DNA of 64,000 nt from Siphonodentalium dalli (GCA_032622095.1 CP136062.1:160144875-160208874); one strand, 5' to 3'; positions 13,501 to 22,294 are shown, numbered from the stretch's first letter. Notes: generated from the letters alone by a model not told the origin. Made by a program: numbers and translations.

Positions 13501-16500
13501 CAGTATTACTGACAGTGTCCGCTTGCTACGATTCGTGCAACTGGTTTGATTGGGGACTAGGATTATCTGACACAAGATTGGGCACCAAGGATTTTCATTT
13601 TAAGTTCCAGGGCTCAAAATACATTTCATTTTACGAGAATCAAATGCTGAATCATGTCAGTCATAAGGCACTGAAAATTGTAAAGTTTTGTGAGAATCAT
13701 TACGGGAATCGAATCGGTGATTCTCGTCGAATCTTGAAGCCTGGGTTCCCATTGTCGAATGGCGATCTCCATCAATTCATATCGGTACTCTGTCGTTATT
13801 TCGGCGACAATTGTGTCTGTTTCTTTGCAATCACTCAATGTATTTTGCAGAATGGGCTTCCCTGTTCCATGACTGCACAGATATGCAAATGCAGTAGCCT
13901 GAACCTTCAGCTATTGTTTGCTTCAATATCCAAGGATACTTCCGTCCGTGGTCAGATCTCTTTGGAGAAATTTTGGATGCGAGCCTTTGGCTGGCCTACT
14001 TGTGGCATGTCACCATATCCGTGTGACCTAGCATGGTCGCAGTGTCGAAATGATTCATTGGCTAGCCAGTGTCTCAATAAATTTTCAGTCAATCAATGTT
14101 TATACTTTTGATGATTTTGATGTTTGACATTTCCACGTGTTCACTGTCACCAATAGACAACATCTGAACTGTTATCCTCAGATATAGTGTTTGTAGATAC
14201 ATTCAAATTACGAATTTAAATGATACAAAATGGTGAGCTTAATAACATGTATGGCCAGCCATAATTGTTCCATACTAGTACAAGGGTATCAGTGCCTCAA
14301 AGGCTCAATGACATACGAACTGACTATATCAATATGGCGTAAATTTTCACTGATACCGACATACTTCTGCGCTTTCAATCTGTGAATAGTCGAGGTGAAC
14401 TACTATGCATTTATATTGTCATGTGCCCCCGATGCACTGTCAATAGCCTTTCCAACAGAGTCCATCACTTGGCTCTCTACCTTCTATTTCCACATATAGA
14501 AAAGATCAAATGTCAAATAGCCTTCACTCACGTATTAAGCACAGTTACAGGAAATGCATTTATATTGCGCAGGGCCGCTGCCACTATAATTTCCATCAGA
14601 GACCAACACATGGCTCTTTTCCTTCTATTGCCTCATATCCAATTGATTATCGGGCAAATAACAGAAAGGACAGCATTTGTATTGTCACACATATAAAGTG
14701 CAGTTACATGAACAGCGTTTCTATTTATATTGCGCACGACCACTGCAGGCCTGCGTATGGGAGGCGAACGACGGTTCGGTTCACCTGGAGGTTGTGAAAT
14801 CTAGGTCGCGTCAAAGTTGTATGTGGCTCTCGTGATACTGAATATAACAGTTTGTGTAACCTATGGGTACCTAAGCACAACCAGACAACCGACAAATACG
14901 TTACGGCTTCAGATTTATTTTGCATTCGGCAGGCCTGCCAGTGCCAATTTCAAAAGAGTCCAAAACATGGCTCTTCTCTTTCTATTACTACGTATCCATG
15001 ATTATCTGGTAAATAGAAAACCTATATGAATAACACAAATGAAAGCATTTGTATCATCACACATATAAAGCGCCGTTCCCAAAGAAGCCTTTATATTGTG
15101 CATGACCACTGCCCAGTACCAGTGACTGGCGGGGTGCTACCATCGTTGATTTGGAAAACAAATCTTCAAGGGCGAATGTCACAGCTCCTGAGCCTTAGGG
15201 TGGGGAAGACTCATCATGTGCCACTAACAGCGCACCAGCCAACCAGACTTCAGTTCTTCCCAGATGTAACCGCTGCTCGAGCTCTCATTTGCTCTCGCAA
15301 TTCAGAAGACGGATGTACTTGCGCCTGTATAATCAGTTGTGTTTTCTCAAATTCAATGCCATTGTGGTATATACCTCAAAACATGCATGTTCCATGGCAC
15401 TTTCACATTCCCATAATTTAACTGCGATGGGAACGATTTTATATATACCTTCCAATAGTTTAATATTGAATCAATGATTACTATGACCATGCACATTCTG
15501 TCAAGAGGGAACAGTGCACAGTTTAATATTCGTGAATTAGAAAATTCCAATTGCATACGGCTGCATGAACAATTGCTCCTGTCTCCTGGGAAGGACTGAG
15601 ACTTCTGACTCTTCCCCACGGTCCGTGGCCCACTCCATTACGAGAGTGGGTCTTGTCCCCCTGGAATCATACTCCCTCGGGACATTCCAGGCCTGCTCCA
15701 CCATCTGCGGACTTTCTGTAAGTGTATAAAACGTTCTCCTCACCGTAAGCAAGGACTCCGCTATGTTCTTGCACAGGAGAAATCGGATCTCATCGTCCTC
15801 TTCGCCGAGAAAAGACAGTATCTTACCTGCGGTTTAATTTTTAGCAGGTAAGATCACGTGGCCATCGTAAATAACGGAATTTACCTTATTAACCTTGTTT
15901 TGCAATAACTAACAAATGTTTTGTATATTATGCTTGCTAATAACTAACAGAATGTCTTGTCTTGCTTCTTGTCGAACGAGATTCGACTTTGATGGCCGTA
16001 CGGGTTGCTCATGAATATACGCGATATTGTTATAGTTGGTTGAGGGCCCATTGGTCCATGGTTTTACATTTTGAGCAAACGTACCAGTCTTAACTCGGGC
16101 AGGAACCATTCTGTCCCCCCTGGTCATGCTGCAAGCCCCGTCTTCTGCAGACCGTGGAAGGCAGGGTACCGTCCTCCGGAGATTCGGGCAACCAATCCTC
16201 CAGGACACAAGCACCCGCGCCTTTGGCGACTGTTCTGGGTGGGGAAGCCTCGTTGTCCCGTGCTGCACAAAGCGCACCAGCCAACTGGCCTTCTGACGCT
16301 TCCCCACGGCGCCGTGGCCCACTCCATTACGAGGGTCGGTCTTGTCCCCCTGGAAACGTCATCCCAAGTGATACGTCCAGGCCTGCTCCTCTGCCGTCAG
16401 GGGATCCTAGTGGTATGTCATCGACGTTTATGTCAGCGTGTCGGGACCACCTGCATTTGGGAGATTCGGTGGGGGGCTTTCCCTGGTCAAATGGATCCTT

Positions 16501-19500
16501 TCAATTTCCCTTTTTTCCGCCATTTTGGCCTTGGGGTGGGAAATAACACCTTAAAATCTAACTGCGAGCGCAATTGTTCCTCGTTCGAGCCATTCCCAGT
16601 GTGGGCTTCCCTCTAGTACCTTACCTCAACCTGATGCAGGCTGTTCTGTTGCTGGCGTCGATCCTGACATGCTTTCTAGTTTCTATAATTCTCCTGGCGT
16701 CTGATGGCTTTGACGACGATGAGCAAGGATCTCGGGCCGACGGTGGTTCCCACTGTCAGTCAAGGATTCTGTCGTTCCTCGGGAACTCGCTTTGCGTACG
16801 GACACGACACGGGTCGATCTCTTGTAAAAACTTCATCACAGGATATGTGTCAAATCTTGTTACAATGAATTACACAAACTTTGCACAACTGTACCAGTCC
16901 TCGGGCTGTACCAGTTCGCGCCCCCTGGTCCTGCATCAGCAGACCGTGGCAGGCAGAGTGCCGTTCTCTGAGATTCGGGCAACCAATCCTCTGGGACAAT
17001 AGCACCCGAGCCTTTGGAGGCTGTTCTGTGTGAGGAAGACTCGCTGTCGCGTACCGTCTATAGCGCTTTCTATTTGGGAAGATATAAATAGTACATACCG
17101 CCATCACTCTCATCGCAGGACACGAGAGAAAAGCAGCAGCGGAAGAAGAAGTCTCTACTGCTCGGTTTCTACTAGTAGCTGCCACGTATGGTATGGCACT
17201 GCCTGGGATGTTTATTCCAAACGACAAGGGGGGGAGGTACAAGCTTGGGCAATGCTGGAATCTGAATTTATGAGCTCTTTCACAAAACATATCAAAGCTG
17301 ATTCATGACTAAATCACATTTACATGAAATCTGTTTTGAAGAGTACATTCCCGTCAAACTGGAATATTAAATTTATTGCTCGTTGCCTCCTCCTGGGCTT
17401 GCATTCTATTCCATATAGTTCAGTTGAAGGGCTTCTCCTTGGCGGAAAAATATAATTTTTATATTAAAATTAGTTTTTCCTCAAGGGAAGCCCGAAACTG
17501 AACTATCATAGATCCCTCCCATGGCGGTGCCATTCCCAACCCCGCGACTCGCAAATCTTACTATTAAAAGTCGGAAATAAAACTGGCTAGATGAATTGTT
17601 AAAAGCGCGAGATTTGCACGGGACGCAATCATGCGTGAGCTAATCCGAGCACTGATTGACCAGAGTCGCTGATTGACCGGAGTAGGCTAATTAACGGACA
17701 ATAAATTTTAACCCTCCTGATAACACAAGGCCGAGGATAATAATCCATATAGTTCAGTTTCGGGCTTCCCTTGAGGAAAAACTAATTTTAATATAAAAAT
17801 TATATTTTCTGACCCCCCCCTCCCCCCATCCCCCCCCCCCCCCCTGAATTGACTGGAAAATATGAACAAATCTCTAAATCTATTTTTCAGCTTGTTTGAA
17901 GGATATTAGGATGAGCAACAACTGGTTTGCAATGTCAATGGAAGAAAATAGCATCAGGGAACAGCAAGCAGGTGAACTCGTAAATTACCCGAATACCGTA
18001 CACGGGTGCACACGGAATGATTGTAATTCGACTACATGCAGTGATCCCTTCATCTGCATTCCTATGTGGGGAGAACATATCTGCAGGTATGAATGAATTT
18101 GTTGAGCAAACCAAAACACAATGGTGTATGCCAGTACAATAATGTTTATATACACATAATCACAGTGTGCATATGAGACATATTAGTAATATCTAAAGCC
18201 ATACAATAGATAACTAAATTAGGCCATAGATGCTTTTATGAATTCGCCAAGCCTTGAAATAGTGTGTCTGTCATTTGCAGAATGAGGTCCCCAGAGGGTG
18301 AATTTAGTGATGCTACCCCGCATAGTGGCTAGCATCACCAAATTCACCCTCTGGGGACCTCATTCTGCTTACACCTCAGCAGAATGAGGTTCCCAGAGGG
18401 TGAATTTGGTGATGCTAGTCCGCTGTGCGGGGTAACATCACTAAATTCACCCACTGGGGACCTCATACTGCAAACAACAGACACTATTTCAAGGCTTGGA
18501 ATTCGCATATATGTTTTGCCTCACATGTAGATAATGGATTCATGAGACATTTTAAAACATTAAGAGAATCCCTCGATCCTTCAATCAATTGTTGTTTATC
18601 TACTTTAAAGTGATGTGAAACACTCCGGTAGGATGATCAAATAGAAATTGAGAATAATCTTGTTCAAAGTAGTTATTTTTTTCCAAATTGACAACACACA
18701 CGTTCATTCTGATATATTAACTAAATGCAATGACTCTCTATGCCGAAATAATTTGTATCAGTTTATCGCCGATAGATGCGTCCCAAATCGAGATGTAAAT
18801 ATTTACAATTGAGCGTAGTTCAGACGGTGCTTTCTTTGAAATTTTTGGCGATGTTAGTAAAATGCTACATTCCCAGGTTGACATAGCGCCTAAGTACTAC
18901 CGTATCAATTTCATGCATCCGAAAAAAGTCCATAATATGTCTTTAACCCTTTGAGTGCCAGGTTGATTTTTGTATCAACCCATATACCCTGTGCCGATGC
19001 ATTCTCTTATATATGCGATTCGACCATAGGTCGCATCGCATATATAAGAGAATGCATTGGCCTAACATTTTTTTTTTACAATTTTAATAATTTATTCTTA
19101 TAGTCTTTAACAGACTTATTTTGTAGGTTTAGGGCCGATGAGATCGGCCCCTGGCACTCAAAGGGTTAAGTTCTAATTTTTGGAGCATGGTAACCCGTTC
19201 ATTTGTATATTTCTTGCAGAGATGAGATTCTGAATAAATGAGTTTTAAACAATTTTAGATGTCCAGCCTTTATGGAAGTTCAGGGCCACACATGCGTAGC
19301 GATCAATATCTGTACGATCGGACCACAGTACTGTCTCGAGGGAGCTACGTGTCACAACGATCCAACGAACAATAAGGGTTACAGGTGTGTGTGTCCTCCC
19401 GGATGGTCCGGTGAATTCTGTGCTCAGTACCAGGATGAGATAATCGCGAGTGGTGCATTATCTACGGGCGGATTAGTGGCAATACTCGTCACACTGTTTG

Positions 19501-21973
19501 TTCTTATTAGTAAGTATTTAGTGTTTATCAATTTATGGGGGGTGGCAGGTTCCCAACAGCTAGAAATTTTGAGGTGATAAAATCAGCACAAGGGGTGGTC
19601 TGGGCATTTCTTATTTTATATCAATATTTTCTTATATACTGGGATAATCAATTGGGACAATTTTTCATTACTATTTTTAGATTCAGTTCTCCCGAATGCT
19701 ACTCACCGTACAAACGCGAGTCGTAAAGTGTCCCAAATTGATTGTATGTATATTATACCATAATATTCTAAATAAAATCAATAGGAAGCATTTCCCCGAC
19801 AGGTGAATTTAACTCATATTTATTATTTTATACCCCAGAAACTATTTCTAAAACGTGATTAGGAAGAGATAATCCATCATTAACCATTTTGATTTTAACT
19901 GATAATGGCATGATGATGTTAACTTGAGCTACAGTGTAATTGACATTTCTTTCACAGTTTTGGTGATCGTGATCCTGATGTTTGCCCGATTCTTCAGACA
20001 AGTTCCTCCCGACAAGTATGTCCTGGGTGTCGACCCCGACTATGACATCAGAGAGCAAGTCGTTAACTGGGATGAGGATGGTGCAGGTAGGTTACTGAAA
20101 ATAATGTGATTCACCTTTCTTTATGTACAAGGCAACATACTTATTATATAAATTGCACATGTATGTAATTGTATGTAATGTTTTGAGGCCATGTAAAACC
20201 GGATGTAAATATTGTTTATATGCTTCACCTCTTTGTATATACTTCTGTCTCAATATCCTATCATGTAACCTGGATCAGAGAATAAAGCATTACCACATTA
20301 TACCTGAACAGTGTTTATATGGAAGGTTTGTTTATATCTGAAGCTTCTAATAAATTAACATTTCATTTTGGTGACCTATTTTTAGCCGATTTGTTCACTT
20401 TTAATTAATATATGATTTCACTTTTATCACATAATTTGGCCATAAAAGCAGTTTCATAATTATCGGTAATAGACACGTTTAATATCAGCGCGTGCGATGA
20501 CGTCACAGCGTTCTTCAAATAATTTGCGATCGCTGTAGTTTATGATTGTTGTTTTCGATGAATATTTCGCGTTGCTTCGGGTTTATTTGATCATGTGATA
20601 AAAGGTATCTCACACTCGTCCTATTTTATACGTAATTTATCAACCTCGTCCTCTAAATCGAATTTAGTGAACACGGTTGATAAATTCCGTATAAAATAGA
20701 AACTCATGTGAGATCCTCTATTTAATTAAAATTCAATTTCACTTTTAATTAATATATGATTTCACTTTTAATTAACGTTCGATTTCATGTTTAATTTGAT
20801 TAGGGGAGGAAGACCAGGATGGATATGACATAAATCAACTCAGAAAACCAGAAGACATGGATTCAATGATGAAATCGCCATATGACCAGTCACTCAGACT
20901 TGAACACATGCGGCCCGTAGGTAAGTCACTCAGGCATGACCTCATGCAATCATTAAGAGCTACTTTTTTTTTTAATCAATCACTAGAACTCAATAAGATG
21001 ATCACTTTATCACTTTGAGAAATTAAAACGATCGTATGAAGTTCTTGGTTACAACAACAAAATATATAAATCTAATTAAACATTGTTTTTTGCGTTGTTC
21101 TGTTGAAAACCAAATAAGAAATATAAACTAAACTTCTAAATACCTATAATCAGATAGGTTATTTCAATTGTTTGTGGCCCTGAAACACGCCGTCAAATGG
21201 ATAGTCTCGGTCAAAATTGCAGATGAAGATGGATAACTCTAAAAACAAGTGGTAATACGGCTAAATTTCGTGAATACTCAAGTGATAATACGGCCATATT
21301 TCGTTGAACAAAATGCTGATGAATAACATGTTTTGGGAAATTTGATACCATAGTTGACAGTGTTTAGCATTATTTTGTTGCAGTTAATCGATTCTGATAA
21401 CTAAAGCATATTTTGAAGAAATGTTGTTGTTGTTGTATTTTGATGATATTGGGACCCTCTGATCGGATTGAGTACCATTTTGTTATTGAAAATCAACAAA
21501 ATAATTTTTAGTAAATAAAATATGAAATAAATATAGAATATTCAAAATAAAATAAAACTAGTGTCTTAATTTTTACACAGCACTTCTTGTCCCAAAAATT
21601 CTATTTCTAATATACATTAGAATCTAAATAGAAAGTAAAATAGCTTTTGTAATAAATTAACATGGAACCGTGAACACATCTTTAAATAAATCCTTGTGTT
21701 GCAGGCAACCGTCCAGGTGACACACCAGATGTCGGCAACTTCATCAACGACAGAATGTACAATGCTGATGAAGATTCTAGTGCGCCTCCTCATGACAGCG
21801 TTCGCGAGTATGAATACGAGGGCGGAGGAAGTGACGCGGGTTCACTCAGTTCACTTAACACGACGTCGAGTGATAGGAGTCAGGACTATGACTATTTAAA
21901 TAATTGGGGACCAAAATTCGCCAAACTCGCCGATATGTATGGATCAAATCCAGATGGAGAAGAGGATCTCTAG
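1365..21973 (+). CDS. CadN: Type III classical cadherin (neural-cadherin-like), 3' part of gene, 9 exons
   Basis: Joined exons are 1365-1580, 5012-5207, 7609-7790, 10630-10903, 17891-18086, 19259-19509, 19958-20086, 20804-20920 and 21705-21973. They total 1830 nt, which is 609 codons plus TAG, with every phase matching. Domain order (residues of this fragment): LamG end 1-72, Cys-rich/EGF 73-138, LamG 139-about 340, two EGF-like modules about 340-410, transmembrane helix about 424-448, juxtamembrane p120-catenin region about 449-495, beta-catenin-binding tail about 525-601. Cytoplasmic landmarks typical of classical cadherins are [31 protein letters not shown] and [20 protein letters not shown]. 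The family mediates homophilic adhesion at adherens junctions and links to actin through beta- and alpha-catenin. Two LamG domains favour a CadN/type III cadherin over DE-cadherin (one LamG). The cadherin repeats and promoter are upstream of the window. Classical cadherin is near certain; the exact orthologue is inferred. Confidence 0.93.
2131..2404. mobile_element. TTAA MITE family A, one-hairpin copy
   Basis: Begins TTAACCCTTTCAGTGCCAGG and ends GGCACTCAAAGGGTTAA, with a hairpin near 2286-2353. In cadherin intron 1. The rest of that intron (1581-2130, 2405-2983) shows nothing further that I can identify. Confidence 0.78.
2984..4095. mobile_element. 1.1 kb foldback element in cadherin intron 1
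   Basis: Outer arms: GCGCAGACATCGACTAATG at 2984 and its inverse CATTAGTCGATGTCTGTGC ending at 4095. Further inverted blocks lie inside: a CTTGGTGAATT/ATTCACCAAG pair near 3120 and 3835, a near-palindrome at about 3219-3408 around TTCCATATATGGAA, and TTGATCAATAA blocks near 3425 and 3735. No clear target duplication. No ORF. Confidence 0.65.
4096..4829. other. Intron stretch with short palindromes only
   Basis: Contains CAACAATGTTG/CAACATTGTTG at 4328-4352 and an inverted pair GGCGAC...TTCGCCTT / AAGGCGAAAA...TCGCC at about 4456-4535. No gene seen. Confidence 0.4.
4830..4978. mobile_element. MITE family D, one end
   Basis: TTTTGAAGAAATGTTGTTG then GATTGAGTACTTCTTAA match the end of the TTAA-flanked family D (full copies at 33447 and 48061). 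It stops 33 bp before the acceptor of cadherin exon b. Confidence 0.6.
5012..5207 (+). CDS. Cadherin exon b: Cys-rich EGF-like spacer between LamG domains
   Basis: The acceptor CTCTAATTTACAG ends at 5011 and the donor GTACGT begins at 5208. The exon enters in phase 0 and leaves with one base of a codon. The peptide starts [20 protein letters not shown] and carries seven cysteines ending in [13 protein letters not shown], the closing pattern of an EGF module (CxC...G-aromatic...C). In CadN-type cadherins such a segment sits between the two LamG domains, which fits its place here. The 3' end of this exon and its donor region are copied several times in the intron just downstream. Confidence 0.9.
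5181..5425 (+). repeat. Tandem copies of the exon b 3' end and donor region
   Basis: The exon end TACAAACCACCAGACTGT plus the start of the intron recurs as three degraded copies at about 5251-5311, 5312-5375 and 5377-5425 (CACCTGACTGTT...TTTAATTCATATCACC). The GT of the donor is changed to TT in the second copy; the last copy retains a GTACAT. Confidence 0.8.
5612..5690. mobile_element. MITE family B hairpin
   Basis: Inverted arms CCCCAGAGGGTGAATTTAG and ATATTCACCCTCTGGGGG; family B recurs at 7830, 18276, 32697, 51473, 51835 and 58453. Confidence 0.7.
5713..5971. mobile_element. TTAA MITE family A, two-hairpin copy
   Basis: TTAACCCTTTCATGAAGGG at 5713; ends CTTGAAATGGTTAA at 5971. Diverged hairpins inside. 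Confidence 0.75.
6022..6355 (+). repeat. Interspersed repeat family I, copy 1
   Basis: About 330 bp, matches 20424-20723 in the same orientation (CAGCGCGTGCGATGACGTCA, TTGATCATGTGATAA). The 3' half is a palindrome built on CGAATTTAGTGAACTCGG. The flanking words TCTGTGTTTATCATTGTA occur on both sides (5972 and 6355). Confidence 0.7.
6373..7447 (+). mobile_element. hAT-like element carrying the BED zinc-finger ORF
   Basis: The ends are CAGGGTATCCG at 6373 and its inverted counterpart CAGATACCCTG ending at 7447, flanked by TTGTA at 6368-6372 and 7448-7452. Subterminal direct repeats of CCTTGAAACTCCTTGA occur near both ends. CAGGG termini and TCCTTGAA-rich subterminal DNA are seen in hAT elements. 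The classic hAT duplication is 8 bp, so the 5-bp match here is either a variant clade or a decayed 8-mer. Length 1075 bp; it lacks a full transposase. Confidence 0.65.
6964..7161 (+). pseudogene. BED-type zinc finger ORF, N-terminal remnant of a hAT-like transposase
   Basis: A 65-residue ORF begins [20 protein letters not shown] and contains [20 protein letters not shown] then SHAKSLKHH. This C-x2-C...H-x(5)-H arrangement with 'MG..AL.SHAKS.KH' is the BED zinc finger found at the N-terminus of many hAT transposases and their domesticated relatives. It stops right after the finger, so no dimerisation or catalytic domain follows. It sits inside the 6373-7447 element in a cadherin intron. Either a truncated remnant or a short protein that could still bind element ends. 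Confidence 0.7.
7609..7790 (+). CDS. Cadherin exon c: N-terminal half of second laminin-G domain
   Basis: Acceptor GATATCGTTACAG ends at 7608 and donor GTGAGT begins at 7791. The first two bases complete a Glu codon begun in the previous exon, and the exon ends in phase 0. The peptide has the LamG strand pattern [20 protein letters not shown], the usual motif 'F+TR...DGLL(F/L)Y' of LamG domains. It continues into exon d through RLE. Confidence 0.9.
7830..8440. mobile_element. MITE family B, long symmetrical copy
   Basis: Three GAGGTCCC...GGGACCTC hairpins (near 7838, 8030-8105, 8333-8415) separated by two mutually inverted spacers, so the whole is one large palindrome. Confidence 0.7.
8605..10135 (+). 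repeat. 57-bp minisatellite split by the 1.37 kb element
   Basis: Units of TATCCTTAGTCCCACTGG...CACCTCTAGTTTATATCATG occur twice before 8709 and once after 10076. Confidence 0.65.
8709..10076. mobile_element. 1.37 kb element with about 105-bp terminal inverted repeats and 7-bp duplication TTTATAT
   Basis: The left end CTAGTCCAAGTCTTCTCG begins at 8709; its inverted copy ends GACTTGGACTAG at 10076. The arms (8709-8815 and about 9970-10076) differ at only a few bases. TTTATAT flanks both sides (8702-8708, 10077-10083). It interrupts a 57-bp minisatellite in the cadherin intron between exons c and d. The interior has no recognised ORF. Confidence 0.75.
10160..10580 (+). repeat. Family H dispersed repeat (ATCTTGGATTTC-type)
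   Basis: Sequence with CCAGCCATCTTGGATTTCAA and GATGGGAGCCATGG units, a ragged tandem array related to 53015-53361 and 56252-57020. Ends about 50 bp before cadherin exon d. Confidence 0.55.
10630..10903 (+). CDS. Cadherin exon d: C-terminal half of second laminin-G domain
   Basis: The acceptor ends at 10629 (TTTCTTTATTGAATCCAG). This AG, not the CAG ending at 10642, keeps the phase-0 frame from exon c, giving [19 protein letters not shown]. The donor GTAAGT starts at 10904 and the exon leaves with one base of a codon. LamG landmarks are [20 protein letters not shown] ('DG.WH.V...R') and a closing GGYGDLLV segment. It is the longest cadherin exon in the window (274 nt). A decayed LINE 3' end starts a few bases after the donor. 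Confidence 0.9.
10916..11405 (+). pseudogene. LINE (L2/CR1-like) 3' fragment, reverse-transcriptase C-terminus and tail
   Basis: Two overlapping frames encode the C-terminal end of a non-LTR retrotransposon ORF2. The first, from about 10916, has [20 protein letters not shown] and [15 protein letters not shown]; the second, from about 11125, has [18 protein letters not shown]. The change of frame shows decay. The 3' tail GTAAAGCGCC...GCGCTATACAAAT followed by ATTGTATTGTATTG is the hairpin and short repeat typical of L2/CR1-like LINE ends. 5'-truncated, in the cadherin intron just after exon d. Confidence 0.8.
11465..11728. mobile_element. TTAA MITE family A, two-hairpin copy
   Basis: TTAACCCTTCCATGGC at 11465; TCATGAAAGGGTTAA ends at 11728; two diverged hairpins on GTGCATTCTCTTATATATGC. 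Confidence 0.75.
11821..12315 (-). repeat. Dispersed repeat, left part, interrupted by the composite element
   Basis: Matches 50136-50686 (GGTGGGTCCCAACAAGGGTC, CATACGTGCCTGAA). It includes family H motifs in reverse orientation. Its continuation (CTGACCCCCCC) resumes at 17809 after the composite. Confidence 0.65.
13515..14111 (+). other. Unrecognised 198-codon open frame inside the composite element
   Basis: This is the longest open frame in the window apart from spliced genes. It begins [19 protein letters not shown] and has scattered Cys but no motif I know. There is an opposite-strand open frame over part of it (13626-13838). It could be a remnant of a transposon gene or chance; no function assigned. 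Confidence 0.2.
14390..15110. repeat. Degenerate tandem repeat, about 150-180-bp period, 4-5 units
   Basis: Recurring pairs of motifs, ACATGGCTCTT followed by CTTCTATT, and TTTATATTGYGCA followed by GACCACTGC, appear around 14406, 14556, 14719, 14908 and 15086. Units are strongly diverged. Lies within the composite element; not coding. Confidence 0.5.
15180..17180. repeat. GC-rich internal repeats of the composite element (2-3 diverged copies)
   Basis: Segments near 15590-15700 and 16288-16400 share CTTCCCCACGG...GTGGCCCACTCCATTACGAG. Segments near 16120-16270 and 16906-17040 share GCAGACCGTGG and GAGATTCGGGCAACCAATCC. A third block at 15200-15260 shares GCGCACCAGCCAAC. GC is clearly above the surrounding DNA. 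Open frames here on both strands differ between copies, so they are probably not conserved proteins. Confidence 0.55.
17811..17844 (+). repeat. Poly-C tract just upstream of exon e
   Basis: A 34-bp run of C broken by single T and A/T bases, about 45 bp before the exon e acceptor. Belongs to the interrupted dispersed repeat. Confidence 0.8.
17891..18086 (+). CDS. Cadherin exon e: LamG closing segment and start of EGF module
   Basis: Acceptor CTATTTTTCAG ends at 17890 and donor GTATGA begins at 18087. The codon split with exon d gives Ala, followed by [12 protein letters not shown], the closing Cys strand of a LamG domain. Then come [20 protein letters not shown] and GEHIC, the opening cysteines of an EGF-like module. 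It leaves with two bases of a codon. It lies after the 6987-bp intron that carries the nested composite, only about 45 bp after a long poly-C tract. Confidence 0.9.
18276..18478. mobile_element. MITE family B, double hairpin
   Basis: Two adjacent hairpins with arms GAATGAGGTCCCCAGAGGG and inverse, in the intron after exon e. Confidence 0.78.
18943..19169. mobile_element. TTAA MITE family A, one-hairpin copy
   Basis: TTAACCCTTTGAGTGCCAGG at 18943 and GGCACTCAAAGGGTTAA ending at 19169, only 89 bp before exon f. Confidence 0.78.
19259..19509 (+). CDS. Cadherin exon f: EGF-like modules and first part of transmembrane helix
   Basis: Acceptor AACAATTTTAG ends at 19258 and donor GTAAGT begins at 19510. 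It completes the Arg codon before [13 protein letters not shown], then encodes an EGF module whose end is [13 protein letters not shown], the canonical EGF C-terminal pattern. A short linker [14 protein letters not shown] leads into the hydrophobic stretch [14 protein letters not shown], the outer half of the single membrane span. It leaves with one base of a codon. Confidence 0.93.
19760..19883 (-). repeat. Family K fragment
   Basis: TATTATTTTATACCCCAGAA then GGAAGAGATAATCCATCATTAA match the end of family K (24111-24531). Confidence 0.5.
19958..20086 (+). CDS. Cadherin exon g: end of transmembrane helix and juxtamembrane cytoplasmic segment
   Basis: Acceptor TTTCTTTCACAG ends at 19957 and donor GTAGGT begins at 20087. 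The helix continues [13 protein letters not shown], and the basic ARFFRQ marks the cytoplasmic face. Then [17 protein letters not shown] matches the classical cadherin juxtamembrane region that binds p120-catenin (DDVRENIINYDDEGGG-like in vertebrates). The helix is split by the intron between exons f and g. Confidence 0.94.
20424..20723 (+). repeat. Interspersed repeat family I, copy 2
   Basis: Same orientation as 6022-6355 and lacking the GAGCCTCGGTAAACCTCGGC loop of that copy, so the two differ by a hairpin-loop deletion. In the intron before exon h. The intron segment 20087-20423 has no identifiable feature. Confidence 0.7.
20804..20920 (+). CDS. Cadherin exon h: juxtamembrane / inter-motif cytoplasmic segment
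   Basis: Acceptor AATTTGATTAG ends at 20803 and donor GTAAGT begins at 20921. The split Gly codon is followed by [18 protein letters not shown], the counterpart of the conserved GEEDQDYDLSQL stretch of classical cadherins. The rest, [19 protein letters not shown], is a less conserved spacer before the catenin-binding tail. It leaves with one base of a codon. Confidence 0.93.
21178..21473. mobile_element. MITE family D, partial copy
   Basis: GAAGATGGATAACTCTAAAA, then TTGAAGAAATGTTGTTG and TCGGATTGAGTACC, as in 44560-44959. In the intron before exon i. Confidence 0.6.
21705..21973 (+). CDS. Cadherin exon i: beta-catenin-binding C-terminus and stop
   Basis: Acceptor CTTGTGTTGCAG ends at 21704; the TAG stop is at 21971-21973. 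It carries [20 protein letters not shown], the [10 protein letters not shown] acidic core, [20 protein letters not shown] and [13 protein letters not shown]. These are the strongest signatures in the window: the Ser cluster ([11 protein letters not shown]) is the region whose phosphorylation by CK2/GSK3 raises beta-catenin affinity in known cadherins. It ends GEEDL. Confidence 0.96.
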
Positions 21974-22294
21974 TGACAACCGTCGCCATAGCGACGAATC
22001 ATAAATGTGCTATTTTTTTGTATAGACATATCACTACCCCTCTCAGCATAAGGGTGCTATTATACGCTACTTTTTCTTGGGAAAACTAATTTTTGTGTTT
22101 TAATTTCCAGTCAAATGGTGACAAATTATATTGAAGTTAAATACTTTAGTTTAATACATGATAAGTACATTCTGACATTTTCAACATGTATTTTTAAGAC
22201 ATATGAAGTCTTTATGTAAGTATTGCATGTATTCATCAACATACTTTGACCCCCAGAATGTCACAAATGTGTACAATTATGTTGAATTCAGGCG
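21974..22294 (+). other. Probable start of cadherin 3' untranslated region
   Basis: This is the sequence after the cadherin stop codon, AT-rich and without coding character, running to the next MITE at 22295. No AATAAA is visible before that MITE. AATAAA hexamers occur at 22586 and 22783, so the transcript may run through the MITE, but the end cannot be placed from sequence alone. Confidence 0.4.

Larger units (their letters stand above)
12316..17808. mobile_element. Nested inverted-repeat composite (about 5.5 kb) in the largest cadherin intron
   Basis: Three inverted pairs are visible. Pair (a) is 12316-12362 with 17404-17453 (core GAAGCCCTTCAACTGAAC). Pair (b) is 17446-17516 with 17742-17806 (core GAAGCCCGAAACTGAAC). 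Pair (c) is about 12354-12542 with 17558-17752. The simplest reading is a large element (12316 to about 17450) followed by a related short one (about 17446-17806). The flanks belong to one interrupted host repeat (compare 50136-50686). ATATTTT at both outer edges may be the target duplication. No transposase is recognised. Confidence 0.65.

Noticed and set aside
14382-14797. Overlapping open frames of 95-104 residues
   Set aside because: They translate a diverged tandem repeat and have no conserved reading frame between units.
16071-16616. 181-residue open frame and several overlapping ones on both strands at 16-17.3 kb
   Set aside because: GC-rich repeated DNA lacks stop codons by composition; the frames are not kept between the repeat copies.
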